Positions 9,482-18,202 are shown, counted from the first letter of the stretch. The stretch is 64,000 bases of DNA from Bacillota bacterium (GCA_017442535.1 JAFRZL010000049.1:1-64000), one strand, 5' to 3'. The notes: generated by a model not told the origin, from the sequence alone. Numbers and translations: made by a program.

Positions 9482-9709
9482 ATGGCAGCACAGGTTAGTA
9501 AAGACATGATTATTAATGATATTCTGGCGATCGACCCGAATCTGGCTATGATCCTGATGCAGAGCGGTATGCACTGTGTCAATTGCTTTGCGGCGATGGG
9601 AGAGACCCTGGCGGAGGCCTGCTTCGTTCACGGTCTGGATGAGGACGTGATCACCGCAGAGCTGAACGAGTATCTGACGGCCAAAGAAACCGGAGAGGTT
9701 CTGGCCTGA
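9482..9709 (+). CDS. DUF1858 redox-disulfide domain protein
   Basis: A 75-residue cytoplasmic protein with the layout of the DUF1858 / hybrid-cluster-associated disulfide family: MIINDILAIDPNLAMILMQS then a GMHCVNCFAAMGETLAEAC segment with two cysteines (CVNC) and later LNEYL. The CxxC pair suggests thiol redox or metal binding; this is family knowledge, not shown here. GGAGGAG precedes ATG 9482. It has no visible promoter of its own after the ferredoxin terminator and is closed by the next hairpin. Confidence 0.85.
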   Translation: MAAQVSKDMIINDILAIDPNLAMILMQSGMHCVNCFAAMGETLAEACFVHGLDEDVITAELNEYLTAKETGEVLA

Positions 9710-9730
9710 GGATCCCGGCATAAAGAATAA

Positions 9731-9758
9731 GAGCGGCCGCAGTAACGGCCGCTCTTTT
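9731..9758 (+). terminator. Terminator after the DUF1858 gene
   Basis: Stem GAGCGGCCG/CGGCCGCTC (9731-9739 with 9746-9754) followed by TTTTAA. It also ends just before the 3' end of the convergent mecA gene. Confidence 0.85.
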
Positions 9759-9765
9759 AATATGT

Positions 9766-10425
9766 TTATTGATTGGAAGCATGCAGCGTCTGAATGGCCC
9801 GCCTGGGCAGCAGCAGGCGCGCGTGCTCCTGAAGCCAGAGACCTGTCAGGGGGTCGTCCAGGATCTCGGCAGCGTATTCGGAGGCCAGCAGCATCAGCTG
9901 ACGCGTGGGGACAGTGGAGCGCTTGTACCAGAATTCCAGATAATAACTGCCAGCACTTTCATCATAGAAGAGTCGGTTGCGCAGAGCGAGCTTGTCGGGT
10001 ATGAGCGCCGCCATGGCTGAGAGATCGCGGAAGCTGTTGAAACGCAGCAGGAAATGATTCCCCTCCGGCGTTTCGGGAGCCGTGCCCGGATCAGGAGCCG
10101 CAGACAGTTTGCCAAGGCCTTCCGGTACGGAGAGACCGCCGGAAGTCAGTGCGGACACCGGATCAACGCCCTTGCCGGGCTTATTGACCTTCGTAATGAT
10201 AATCATAATAGATCCTTTGGCCATGGGGACCGCTTCGATGCGGATGGCCCGTCCGGACAGATCAAAGCCGTACTCACGGTGGGCATGCTCCAGCATGTCG
10301 TGGAACAGTGCCTTGGCCTTGTCCGAACCGTAGGAAAGCTCGGACAGTTTGATCTGCCTCATGGCTAAATCCTCCGGACTCAGCGTGAAACGGATCTGAT
10401 CGGGGTTGACGCGCTCGGATTTCAT
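9766..10425 (-). CDS. mecA: Adaptor protein MecA (ClpC adaptor)
   Basis: A 219-residue protein starting MKSERVNPDQIRFTLSPEDL, with LSYGSDKAKALFHDMLEHA typical of the MecA N-terminal domain and a C-terminal domain (about 120-210) with FLLRFNSFRDLSAMA and YYLEFWYKR. MecA hands substrates to the ClpC-ClpP protease. The start at 10425 is set by AAAGGAGGGCG just upstream; the frame stays open further upstream but only through the promoter region, so the longer form is rejected. Divergent from purA. Confidence 0.9.
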   Translation of the reverse strand: MKSERVNPDQIRFTLSPEDLAMRQIKLSELSYGSDKAKALFHDMLEHAHREYGFDLSGRAIRIEAVPMAKGSIMIIITKVNKPGKGVDPVSALTSGGLSVPEGLGKLSAAPDPGTAPETPEGNHFLLRFNSFRDLSAMAALIPDKLALRNRLFYDESAGSYYLEFWYKRSTVPTRQLMLLASEYAAEILDDPLTGLWLQEHARLLLPRRAIQTLHASNQ

Positions 10426-10464
10426 AATGTCCGCGCCCTCCTTTCTGAAATGAATGTATGGATT

Positions 10465-10493
10465 ATTATAATCGAAAACACGGATTTTGTAAA
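10465..10493 (-). promoter_or_regulatory. Promoter of mecA
   Basis: On the reverse strand TTTACA (10493-10488), 17 bases, TATAAT (10470-10465): eleven of twelve consensus positions. Confidence 0.8.
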
Positions 10494-10518
10494 GGGTTTT
10501 GCGATCGAAAAAATGCAG

Positions 10519-10547
10519 TTGATTTTTTGGTGGAAATAGAGTAAAAT
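10519..10547 (+). promoter_or_regulatory. Promoter of purA
   Basis: TTGATT (10519-10524), 17 bases, TAAAAT (10542-10547). It is 37 bases before the purA start; no purine riboswitch fits in that space. Confidence 0.65.
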
Positions 10548-10584
10548 AAAAGTAGTCTGTACCTATAGAATGGAGGAGTAAGTC

Positions 10585-11886
10585 ATGCCCAGTATTGCCG
10601 TGATCGGAACACAGTGGGGAGATGAAGGAAAGGCTAAGATCGTAGATCTTTTGGCGCAGAGGGCGGATGCTGTCGTGCGCAGTTCCGGTGGTAATAATGC
10701 CGGACATTCCGTCATCGTGGCCGGGACCAAATATCGTTTTTCTTCCGTGCCTTGCGGCATTCTGCATCCGCATGTGCTGGGGATTATGGGCAATGGCACG
10801 GCTATCAATCCTCCGGAGCTTCTTGCAGAACTGGAATCGCTTCGGGAGGACGGACTGGCTGTGGAGAATGTGCGGATCAGTTCACGCGCGCACCTGGTCA
10901 TGCCCTATCATCTGATCCTGGACGAGCTGATGGATGACGCGTGGGGCGATGATGAGAATAATCCGGCCGGTTCCAGACGCGGGGTCCGTCCCTGCTATAT
11001 GGATAAAATCGCGCGCGTCGGGATCCGGGTCTGTGATCTGCTGGATCCGGAAGGCTTTGCGCGCAAGGTCCGCGCGAATGTGACGCTTAAGAACCGCACG
11101 ATCTCGCGTGTATACGGCGGTATCCATCAGGTGGACGCGGATCAGATCATCAAGGATTATCTGGGTTACGCCGATAGGCTGAAACCGTACATTGCGGATA
11201 CCGGTTATCTGCTGTACCAGATGCTTTCCGAGGGCAAGAGGATCGTCTTTGAGGGCGCGCAGGCTACGATGCTGGATCCTGATTTCGGGACCTATCCCTA
11301 TGTTACTTCCTCGCACCCTTCGATCGGCGGCTTCTTCACCGGCAGCGGCGTCGGCAACAGGCAAATCACCCATACACTCGGCGTGGTTAAGGCATATACG
11401 ACACGGACCGGCCGCGGCCCGCTCCCGACCGAGGTCTTCGGGCGCACGGCGGACGATCTGCGCGCGCAGGGCAATGAGTATGAAGCATCCGGATCATATC
11501 GGCGCATTGGCTGGTTTGACGCGATGGCGCTTCGTTATGCCGCGCGGGTCAATGGTCTGGAGGGACTGGCGCTGACCAAGATGAATGCACTGCGCGATTT
11601 CCGTGAGGTCAAGCTCTGCGTCGGCTACCGTTACGAGAACGAGATACTGAACGTCGTTCCGCCGAGCAGCGATGTGCTGGCGCAATGCGAACCCGTTTAC
11701 GAAACGATGCCCGGCTGGGGACAGATCGATGGCTGCAATTCCTTTGAGGAACTGCCGGAACGCGCCCGCAACTTCATCAGCCGCATTGAAGAGCTGACAG
11801 GTGTCCCCGTAATGGTGGTTGAAGTCGGCATGGGCCGCAACAAGCTGCTGGTCCGCGGCGCCGTAAAGGACTGGATCCATGGATAA
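10585..11886 (+). CDS. purA: Adenylosuccinate synthase
   Basis: A 433-residue GTP-dependent enzyme that converts IMP and aspartate to adenylosuccinate in AMP synthesis. IGTQWGDEGKAKIVDLLA (8-25) is the P-loop-like IMP/GTP site; GGNNAGHSV, GTAINP and RTGRGPLPTE follow in the family order. Asp15 and His42-type residues are retained. One deviation: the usual GDEGKGKI/V reads GDEGKAKI. GGAGGAGTAAGTC precedes ATG 10585. Its end overlaps the next gene by 8 bases, so the two are translationally coupled. Confidence 0.97.
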   Translation: MPSIAVIGTQWGDEGKAKIVDLLAQRADAVVRSSGGNNAGHSVIVAGTKYRFSSVPCGILHPHVLGIMGNGTAINPPELLAELESLREDGLAVENVRISSRAHLVMPYHLILDELMDDAWGDDENNPAGSRRGVRPCYMDKIARVGIRVCDLLDPEGFARKVRANVTLKNRTISRVYGGIHQVDADQIIKDYLGYADRLKPYIADTGYLLYQMLSEGKRIVFEGAQATMLDPDFGTYPYVTSSHPSIGGFFTGSGVGNRQITHTLGVVKAYTTRTGRGPLPTEVFGRTADDLRAQGNEYEASGSYRRIGWFDAMALRYAARVNGLEGLALTKMNALRDFREVKLCVGYRYENEILNVVPPSSDVLAQCEPVYETMPGWGQIDGCNSFEELPERARNFISRIEELTGVPVMVVEVGMGRNKLLVRGAVKDWIHG

Positions 11887-12421
11887 TAAAGACATGCTTA
11901 AATTCGCGGTAGGCGAGGAATTTCCCCTGCCGCCGCAGACGGAGGAGGGCATCACCTTCTCCATCGAACCCTATACGATGCTGCTGATTTACCGCTTCAG
12001 GCATCCCAATGAGCAGGAAAAGCGCGCGTTCGCGACAGGCGATGTGAGTTTCGGTGTGACCGAGCTGCGGCAGACCCTCTTTATTCTGTCCCGCTTTGCG
12101 CCGCTTGCCTGGATGGATACGCCCTACAGCACACATTTGTCCTCAACGGTCAAATCTTTTCCGGACCTGAGGCCCGGTCAGGGCTACGCGATCGATGCGT
12201 TCCTGGTGGACTGCGCGGATAATAAGCTGCTGGCCCACCGGCTGATCCATCTGGATACACACTCTTCCGAGAAGCTTCGCAGTCTGGTGATGGAGGAGCA
12301 GGCGCGTACGGATTTCGATCAGGAAAAGTATCATCAGGCGGTAGAAGAGGTCTACCGGTCCTATTCACCGCGTGATCTGGTCAAATTGGCGACCATTATG
12401 ACAAAGATCAAGAAAAAGTAA
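11879..12421 (+). CDS. Uncharacterised cytoplasmic protein coupled to purA
   Basis: A 180-residue protein that I do not recognise. It lacks a signal peptide and membrane segments. Visible stretches are PYTMLLIYRFRHPNEQEKRA, FILSRFAPLAWMDTPYSTH and a lysine-rich end TIMTKIKKK. ATG 11879 lies inside the last codons of purA (ATGGATAA), so translation is coupled to purA. Codon use resembles the neighbours. The overlap hints at co-regulation but does not reveal a function. Confidence 0.8.
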   Translation: MDNKDMLKFAVGEEFPLPPQTEEGITFSIEPYTMLLIYRFRHPNEQEKRAFATGDVSFGVTELRQTLFILSRFAPLAWMDTPYSTHLSSTVKSFPDLRPGQGYAIDAFLVDCADNKLLAHRLIHLDTHSSEKLRSLVMEEQARTDFDQEKYHQAVEEVYRSYSPRDLVKLATIMTKIKKK

Positions 12422-12439
12422 TTCGGAGGCTTTTACCAT

Positions 12440-13513
12440 ATGGCTACCCGCAGTAAACGGTCCGGCGCAACGATTGCCGGCATCGTCTTCCTTTCCATTC
12501 TGTTGGCGATCGTTGTGGTGGCGCTGGCAGTCGTCGCTTATGTTTACATCCGCCTCGGGAGTATCAAAAAGCTTCCCGTGGATCCTGAGCATTTTGCCGA
12601 GGAGTCCTTTGACGGATCGAACGAATCCGTGCAGGAAACATTTGAGACCGATAGTCTGCCCGACGACACGTCGGTCCTGATCATCGATGACAGTGAGATC
12701 TCCTGGGATGTTTCCTGGGAGGAGAATGAAAACAGTGAGGAGACCGAAAACAGTCAGGAAGAGACTGCTTCAGGAGACTGGCTGTTCTCGGACAGCAATA
12801 TCACGAATATTATGCTGATCGGCGTGGACGGCCACGGTTATTCCGGACGTTCGGACACCATGATTCTGATCACGCTTGACCGGGGCACCGGAGAGGTGCA
12901 TATGACCTCCTTTATGCGGGACCTGTATGTGCAGATCCCGGGCTACAGCAATAACCGTCTGAACGCCGCGTATGCTTTTGGAGGCATCAGGCTGATGGAT
13001 CGCACGTTTGAGCGGAATTTCGGTATCCATATCGACGGGCATGTTCTCGTGAACTTCGATTCATTCCCGCAGGTGATCAATGCCATGGGCGGCGTGGATA
13101 TCACACTGACCCAGGCAGAGGCCGAGATCGTGGGTGTCGGCGGAGCCGGCACATATCGGCTGAACGGCAGTCAGGCCATGAAATATGCCCGGATCCGCAA
13201 GATTGACAGCGATTTCAGCCGGACCAACCGTCAGCGCACTTTGCTGAATTCCCTTTTTAAGCGTATGAAAAAACTCGGTTTCACCGAAATGGTCAACATG
13301 GCCAATAAGGTGCTGAACCTGGTTTACACCGACATGAATGCCAACCGTATCCTGGGCCTGGCCGGTGATTTCATGAGTGTCGGCGAGATCCAGCAGCTGC
13401 GCGTGCCCGGAAATGGAGAATACTACGACGCCTATATCCGGAAGATGATGGTGCTGGTGCCCTACCTCGGTACGATCCACGAGAGGCTCGGACGCGAGCT
13501 GTATCACAAGTAA
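12440..13513 (+). CDS. LytR-CpsA-Psr family cell-wall glycopolymer transferase
   Basis: A 357-residue membrane-anchored enzyme: one transmembrane helix at about 11-36, an acidic Ser/Glu/Asn-rich linker (about 50-112), then the extracellular LCP domain. Catalytic-type motifs are NIMLIGVDGHGYSGRSDTMI, MTSFMRDLYVQIPGY, LNAAYAFGG and YARIRKIDSDFSRTNRQR, giving the conserved Asp and Arg residues that bind polyprenyl pyrophosphate. The family links teichoic acids or other glycopolymers to peptidoglycan. It is 18 bases after the previous gene behind TTCGGAGGC and ends at a strong terminator. Confidence 0.93.
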   Translation: MATRSKRSGATIAGIVFLSILLAIVVVALAVVAYVYIRLGSIKKLPVDPEHFAEESFDGSNESVQETFETDSLPDDTSVLIIDDSEISWDVSWEENENSEETENSQEETASGDWLFSDSNITNIMLIGVDGHGYSGRSDTMILITLDRGTGEVHMTSFMRDLYVQIPGYSNNRLNAAYAFGGIRLMDRTFERNFGIHIDGHVLVNFDSFPQVINAMGGVDITLTQAEAEIVGVGGAGTYRLNGSQAMKYARIRKIDSDFSRTNRQRTLLNSLFKRMKKLGFTEMVNMANKVLNLVYTDMNANRILGLAGDFMSVGEIQQLRVPGNGEYYDAYIRKMMVLVPYLGTIHERLGRELYHK

Positions 13514-13562
13514 TATCGTAGTCCCGCTGCGGGAGAGGCAAAAATACACGCAAAGACATATA

Positions 13563-13593
13563 ACGGCACAGCCATAAAGGCTGTGCCGTCTTT
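13563..13593 (+). terminator. Terminator of the purA-LCP transcript
   Basis: An 11-bp perfect stem ACGGCACAGCC/GGCTGTGCCGT (13563-13573, 13579-13589) is followed by CTTTG. The T tract is short. Confidence 0.8.
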
Positions 13594-13657
13594 GATTCTG
13601 CATGGAAGTGGACCGGGACGAGTAATGACACTGGGCATATAAAAAGCAGTGTCTTTT

Positions 13658-14584
13658 TCACCCCAGTGTCTGCACAAATCCGATGATCACCGGCATGGTG
13701 ATGATGGACAGGAGGGTCGTGAACGAGACCAGGCCCACGGAGAGGTCGATATCGCAGTTGTATTTTTCTGCGAACATGGAAGTAAAGGCCGCGGCCGGCG
13801 CACTGGCGGAGATCAGGCTGGCAACCATGACGTCGCCGCGGATGCCGAGCAGCATGATCAGGCCGAGTGAAATCAGGGGAGAGATCACCAGACGCAGGAG
13901 CATAGTCCAGTAACTCTTTTTGTCACGGAGGACCTTCCCCAGCTTGGCATTGGAAAGATAAAAACCGATCAGCATCATGGGCAGCGGCGTATTCAGCGCG
14001 GCTACATACTGGATGGGTGCGGCAATTACATGGGGAAGCTTAAAGGATGTAAAGAAAAAGATCAGACCGACAATGACGGACAGAATGGCGGGATTCAGCA
14101 TCAGTCCACGGAACGAAAGGACTTTGCGGTCGCGCGACATGGTATAAATCCCATAGCTAAGGGCCAGAAGGTTGTAGACGGTGATATAAGTGGCTCCGTA
14201 GAAGACGCCCACGTCACCCAGGACGGCCTGCTGCAGGGGCAGCGCCATGAAGCCCGCGTTGGAGAAAACGATCGCAAAGCGGTAGACAGATTCGCGGCGC
14301 TTATCGGGATCGTGCAGCAGCAGGCGTGAGAGCAGAATGCTTACAAAATGGCAGAGAAAAGCTGCCAGAAAAGCGAGCAGCAGGCCTTTTAACATCGTAG
14401 GATCGTAGGACCGCTGGTAGGCGTTGATGATGACACAGGGCATCACAAAATACATGACAATATTGGTGAGTCCCGAGGAAACGGTGCTGTTGATCAACTT
14501 GGTTTTACCACAAGTATAGCCCATGGCGATCAGGATGAACAAGATGAGGACCTGTTCACCCACTGTCAGCATATTCTGAAGCAT
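13658..14584 (-). CDS. AEC (auxin efflux carrier) family transporter
   Basis: A 308-residue polytopic protein with about ten hydrophobic helices in two halves. MGYTCGKTKLINSTVSSGLTNIVMYFVMPCVI is the family pattern at the first repeat, and FSNAGFMALPLQQAVLG the central one; ISASAPAAAFTSMFAEKYNCD lies in the second half. Bacterial AEC members export or exchange carboxylates such as malate; the substrate here is unknown. It is the last gene of a reverse-strand run behind the flavoprotein (25-base gap), and the pairing would fit handling of a dicarboxylate, which is inference. Confidence 0.9.
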   Translation of the reverse strand: MLQNMLTVGEQVLILFILIAMGYTCGKTKLINSTVSSGLTNIVMYFVMPCVIINAYQRSYDPTMLKGLLLAFLAAFLCHFVSILLSRLLLHDPDKRRESVYRFAIVFSNAGFMALPLQQAVLGDVGVFYGATYITVYNLLALSYGIYTMSRDRKVLSFRGLMLNPAILSVIVGLIFFFTSFKLPHVIAAPIQYVAALNTPLPMMLIGFYLSNAKLGKVLRDKKSYWTMLLRLVISPLISLGLIMLLGIRGDVMVASLISASAPAAAFTSMFAEKYNCDIDLSVGLVSFTTLLSIITMPVIIGFVQTLG

Positions 14585-14609
14585 CTATCTGTAACCCCCT
14601 GTTTAATCA

Positions 14610-16565
14610 TTATACGGAAAGATCGGAGACATTACCGTTCTCACGATAGGACTTCCAGACATTTTCAAAGAAGTCGGACGAGCGGTCGGGCAGGGCATGC
14701 ACCGGTCTCCAGCGGATCTCGGCGGAGAGGCCGGATCCTTGAGCTGTGGGAAAGATTTCCTGCACCAGCTGATCCAGTGCGCTGTCATCCGGAACAAAGC
14801 GGAACTGTTCGGGGATCGGATCGATGGCGAGGACGGGCAGGGCGCCCGATGTATGGTCATAGAGAGCGCTGCCGCGGCTGCATCCCGCACGTCCGGCAAA
14901 ATCAAGCATGGCCTGCAGGTAGACCTTTGCGGTCAGCAGCTGGTCGTAAAGCCGGAAAGCGTTGGCGATGCCGCGGGCCGTATCCGCGCAGCCAACTTTT
15001 TCCGGGAAGTGGACCAGCAGGCCGTCAAGCTCTGCGAGATCCTCCCGCATGCGGTCGGATGAGCGGAAGGCGCCGGCGTCGGCGCTCATTTTTTTGCGCC
15101 ATTCGGCGGTCAGGGTGGAAGTATTGTCTTCGGAGCTCCGAAGCGAGGCGATCATGGCAAGTGTATCCTCAAGCTGGGTTATGCAGACATCGTCCATGGG
15201 CAGGATTTCGGCCTGGCGGCGGCGGACCGCGATATAGCGGGTGGCGCGGAGAGCGCCGACCTGGCCAGCATTCAATGCGGTTCCCCCGGGACGGTAGACA
15301 CCGTGCGTGCCGGCTGCTTCGCCGATGGCAAAGATGCCGGGAACATTGGTGTGCCACCAGGCATCGACGGCAAAGCCGCCGTTATTATGCTGGGCACAGA
15401 GTGCGATCTCAAGGGGCTCCGTCGCCAGATCCACTCCCTTGGAGCGGTAGAAATCAATGGCCGGCTGATTCATGGCGGCGAGACGTGCATACGGCGTGGA
15501 GGCCAGATCTTCTTCACTCAACACATGGCCCAGATATTCCGCGGCTTCCTGCGGCAGGTCAGCAAAAGAAATGGCTCTGTCGTCCGGATTGCTGCGGTAG
15601 TCCAGGAAAACACGGCGGCCTTTAAGCACGGTTTCACGGTAGACCATCAGGTCGATCCGGGACGAGCCGTCCGCCGCTTTGCGGCTGTCAAAGGGCCACT
15701 GGTAGCCTTTCAGGAAGATCTGTCCGAGCATTTCGGTCCGGTCGGGGAAGCCTTCCGGCAGGAAATCACGGGGATCGCTCCCGTCGGCCGCGGTCGAGAT
15801 AAAGCGGGGCAGAGCCTGCATATAGGTGCCCGATACGTTCCAGCGGGGACGGACCGAGGCCAGTCCGTACTGCCATTCGGTCAGATTGCGGCCCGCGATC
15901 CCGGCCTGAAAAGCGATGCCGGTGCATCCGTGCTGGCTCGCCGGATAGACGCTGTCCTGGTAGAGGCAAGCGGGTCCGCCCGTGGCAAGTACCAATGTGG
16001 CACAGCGGATCAGCACGGGCTCACCCGAAGCAAGTTCCAGGCACAGGATCCCGCGGACACCATCAGGCCCCGCGAGGATTCGGATCATCTGGAAGCCGTC
16101 CAGTACGGTGATCCCGGCCTCCTGAACCGCCGCGTCCAGCGCCTCCGTCATCAGTTTAGAGGTCAGAGGTCCGGCGGAAGTGGCACGGCTGCGCGGATCG
16201 TGATCGGTTTTGTAGCCGACATATTCGCCATAGGAATTGGTCGGGAAGGGCACACCCAACTCGGCCAGATGCAGGAACGCGGGGACCGATCCGGCCGCTT
16301 CGGCAAGCGCCAGATCGCCGTCCACGGATTTGCCCGCGAAAAGCGTCTCGGCCATCTCGGTTACAGAGTCGGGGGCATCCCCGGAAAGCGTCAGTTTATA
16401 ATAGGTCTGCTTGTCCGAACCGGTGTTGCGGGAGGTGCCCATCATACGGCCCTCGGTCACAAGCGCCAGATCCCGCATACCCAGGCGATGCAGGCGCTCC
16501 GCCGCGGCAAATCCCGCCGCGCCGCTTCCGACAATCAGATTCTGGTAATTCATCGTGCGAATCAT
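14610..16565 (-). CDS. FAD-dependent oxidoreductase of the fumarate reductase/aspartate oxidase superfamily
   Basis: A 651-residue soluble flavoprotein. The dinucleotide fold opens with NLIVGSGAAGFAAAERL; a second FAD-contact block is IFAIGEAAGTHGVYRPGGTALNAGQVGALRATR. SQHGCTGIAFQAGI and a C-terminal helical domain (about 480-600) match the succinate dehydrogenase/fumarate reductase/NadB layout. No secretion signal, haem site or Fe-S partner gene is nearby. The start is MIRTMNYQN at 16565 because GGAGG lies 8 bases upstream; an in-frame ATG 15 bases earlier is itself inside the ribosome site. Substrate is unknown; it lies between DUF1015 and AEC genes in an apparent operon. Confidence 0.85.
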   Translation of the reverse strand: MIRTMNYQNLIVGSGAAGFAAAERLHRLGMRDLALVTEGRMMGTSRNTGSDKQTYYKLTLSGDAPDSVTEMAETLFAGKSVDGDLALAEAAGSVPAFLHLAELGVPFPTNSYGEYVGYKTDHDPRSRATSAGPLTSKLMTEALDAAVQEAGITVLDGFQMIRILAGPDGVRGILCLELASGEPVLIRCATLVLATGGPACLYQDSVYPASQHGCTGIAFQAGIAGRNLTEWQYGLASVRPRWNVSGTYMQALPRFISTAADGSDPRDFLPEGFPDRTEMLGQIFLKGYQWPFDSRKAADGSSRIDLMVYRETVLKGRRVFLDYRSNPDDRAISFADLPQEAAEYLGHVLSEEDLASTPYARLAAMNQPAIDFYRSKGVDLATEPLEIALCAQHNNGGFAVDAWWHTNVPGIFAIGEAAGTHGVYRPGGTALNAGQVGALRATRYIAVRRRQAEILPMDDVCITQLEDTLAMIASLRSSEDNTSTLTAEWRKKMSADAGAFRSSDRMREDLAELDGLLVHFPEKVGCADTARGIANAFRLYDQLLTAKVYLQAMLDFAGRAGCSRGSALYDHTSGALPVLAIDPIPEQFRFVPDDSALDQLVQEIFPTAQGSGLSAEIRWRPVHALPDRSSDFFENVWKSYRENGNVSDLSV

Positions 16566-16617
16566 TCCGGCTACCTCCATGAAACAGATTCAGATAATGC
16601 CACCCGCAGGCAGCGGA

Positions 16618-17898
16618 TTATTCAACAACTTTGCGGCACTCCAGGTAGAAGCGTTTATCCTCGGCGTGGCCCATCGAGAACGTCTTGCGCGGCAGCACGC
16701 CTCCGTGCACAATGGCCCCGAAGAGCTGCTCTTTGGCGATTCCGTTAAAGGAAATGGCGATGCAGCCAGGCTCCCTCCCGAGGCTGCGAACTGTCTCCAG
16801 CCCGTGGATATAGTCAATGGAGACTTCGGGATGTTCCGCCAGATAGGCATCCAGCAGAGGCTGCAGGATCTGGACCGGCAGCAGACCGGCTTCGGCGGGG
16901 ATGCTCAAGGTGCGGCGCTCCAGTTCGCTCTGGAAATACAGGCTGATTTCGCCCTGGCGGGACATGCCACCGTGGAAAGCGGGCTCTTTGGCGCGCAGAT
17001 AGTTCAGCAGATCATCCAGTTCGGCGCCGCGGATCAGGCGGTAAATCGGCTCGAAATCCAGTGCGGGATCATGGATGTTGACCAGCTCGGCCAGTGCGTA
17101 GCGGGCGGGATGAATGGCCGCGCGCTCGGGGCCGATGGCTGCCTTGACCTGCTCATAGCATTCCTTGGCCGCCGCGAGCGAATGATTGCCGTCACCCACG
17201 GCCAGCACCAGCGGATGAGCAGTCGAGCGGTATTTGCGGCGGAAATAATCCGGATCGGACCATTTGGCCATGCAGCCGCGGACCAGCTCCATGGCCGCTT
17301 CGTCCAGCAGATATCCGGTCAGATGGCCGCTCTCATGCATCAGATCAAAGTCGTAGAGTTTGGTCAGATTTTCACGGCCGGCCGCAATCACCTCGATCAG
17401 CTCATGCTCGCGATCGTCGGCCAGAAGCATCAAATGGGGCATTTCCAGCGGTGCACCCTGGCGGATCCGCACACGGGCAGGGATGCGGGAGAGGACCGTT
17501 TCTTCGGTCGCCCGGATATAGGAGCCCGCCTCCGCGTGATAATCGTACTGCTCCAGATCGATCAGCCCCAGCAGACCGTAACGCGTCCGCCCATCGCGCA
17601 GGCGGCGTTCCACCAGCACGCAGGCATCCGGATATTCCGCAAAAAGCCCTTCCTCCAGATAATTACGCATGGTTTGGCCGATGCATTCGATCCGTGCCGA
17701 GACGCTCTCTTCGCCCTCGGGCAAATAGACTTCGGGCAGCACCATGTGCAGCGCCGAAGGCACGCCCGCCGCAATGGCCTCGGTCTCGGCCCAGTAAGCG
17801 GGCTCGGACGTATACTGGTCACAGGCAATCGTCGCAAAGCGGGTCAGATCGCACTGGGGCAGCAGGATGGTGCCGCCGCCGAAAAAGCAGTTTTCCAT
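16618..17898 (-). CDS. DUF1015 family protein (SerK-related)
   Basis: A 426-residue soluble protein of the DUF1015 family: CDLTRFATIACDQYTSEPAYW near the start, RYGLLGLIDLEQYDY in the middle, and VLAVGDGNHSLAAAKECYE with the conserved GDGNHS motif. A characterised archaeal relative is the ADP-dependent serine kinase SerK; bacterial members often sit with serine genes. Here the gene lies 84 bases downstream of tRNA-Ser(UGA). The start at 17898 is set by GGAGG 8 bases before. I see no separate promoter in the 49 bases between the tRNA terminator and the ribosome site, so read-through may be needed. Kinase activity is inference. Confidence 0.85.
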   Translation of the reverse strand: MENCFFGGGTILLPQCDLTRFATIACDQYTSEPAYWAETEAIAAGVPSALHMVLPEVYLPEGEESVSARIECIGQTMRNYLEEGLFAEYPDACVLVERRLRDGRTRYGLLGLIDLEQYDYHAEAGSYIRATEETVLSRIPARVRIRQGAPLEMPHLMLLADDREHELIEVIAAGRENLTKLYDFDLMHESGHLTGYLLDEAAMELVRGCMAKWSDPDYFRRKYRSTAHPLVLAVGDGNHSLAAAKECYEQVKAAIGPERAAIHPARYALAELVNIHDPALDFEPIYRLIRGAELDDLLNYLRAKEPAFHGGMSRQGEISLYFQSELERRTLSIPAEAGLLPVQILQPLLDAYLAEHPEVSIDYIHGLETVRSLGREPGCIAISFNGIAKEQLFGAIVHGGVLPRKTFSMGHAEDKRFYLECRKVVE

Positions 17899-17947
17899 GA
17901 TGATTTCCTCCATTCGCGGGGGTATTTGACCGCAGCGCGGCCGCTAT

Positions 17948-17974
17948 AAAAAAAACTGTATCGCAGGGATACAG
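17948..17974 (-). terminator. Terminator after tRNA-Ser
   Basis: On the reverse strand CTGTATC/GATACAG (7-bp stem, 17974-17956) is followed by eight T residues. It lies just after the tRNA 3' end and before the DUF1015 gene. Confidence 0.85.
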
Positions 17975-17981
17975 ATAAGAA

Positions 17982-18067
17982 CGGAGAGAGTAGGATTCGA
18001 ACCCACGGCCCCTTGCGGAGTCACTGGTTTTCAAGACCAGCTCCATAAACCACTCGGACATCTCTCC
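17982..18067 (-). tRNA. tRNA-Ser (anticodon UGA)
   Basis: Reverse strand: acceptor GGAGAGA pairs with TCTCTCC, the anticodon arm CTGGTCTTGAAAACCAG gives anticodon TGA, a class II variable arm (TGACTCCGCAAGGGGCC) follows, then the T arm GGGTTCGAATCC. The discriminator is G. CCA is not encoded. It has a perfect-consensus promoter and its own terminator. Confidence 0.96.
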
Positions 18068-18099
18068 AAGCAGGGACTTGATCCCTTGCAACATATGTT

Positions 18100-18128
18100 A
18101 TTATAGCGAAAAAGCCGGAGATTGTCAA
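18100..18128 (-). promoter_or_regulatory. Consensus promoter of tRNA-Ser
   Basis: Reverse strand TTGACA (18128-18123), 17 bases, TATAAT (18105-18100): a full match to consensus. Confidence 0.88.
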
Positions 18129-18169
18129 TGCTGCGCGGAAAATTTTCCCACGGATGCGGGTGAAGAAAA

Positions 18170-18197
18170 GCGCACACAGCCTCTTGACCGTGTGCGC
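18170..18197 (-). terminator. Terminator of the B12-regulated ECF operon
   Basis: An 8-bp GC-rich stem GCGCACAC/GTGTGCGC (18170-18177 with 18190-18197). On the reverse strand it is followed by TTTTCTTC just after the S-component stop; on the forward strand the tail is ATTTCTT, so it might also work there. Confidence 0.75.
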
Positions 18198-18202
18198 ATT
18201 TC

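Noticed and set aside
10426-10773. N-terminal extension of MecA
   Set aside because: The upstream frame crosses the mecA promoter and the purA start; AAAGGAGG and family homology both fix the start at 10425.
15303-16748. Long forward-strand open frame of 481 codons
   Set aside because: It is antisense to the flavoprotein gene, which has clear motifs; its translation has no recognisable domain and is a high-GC shadow.
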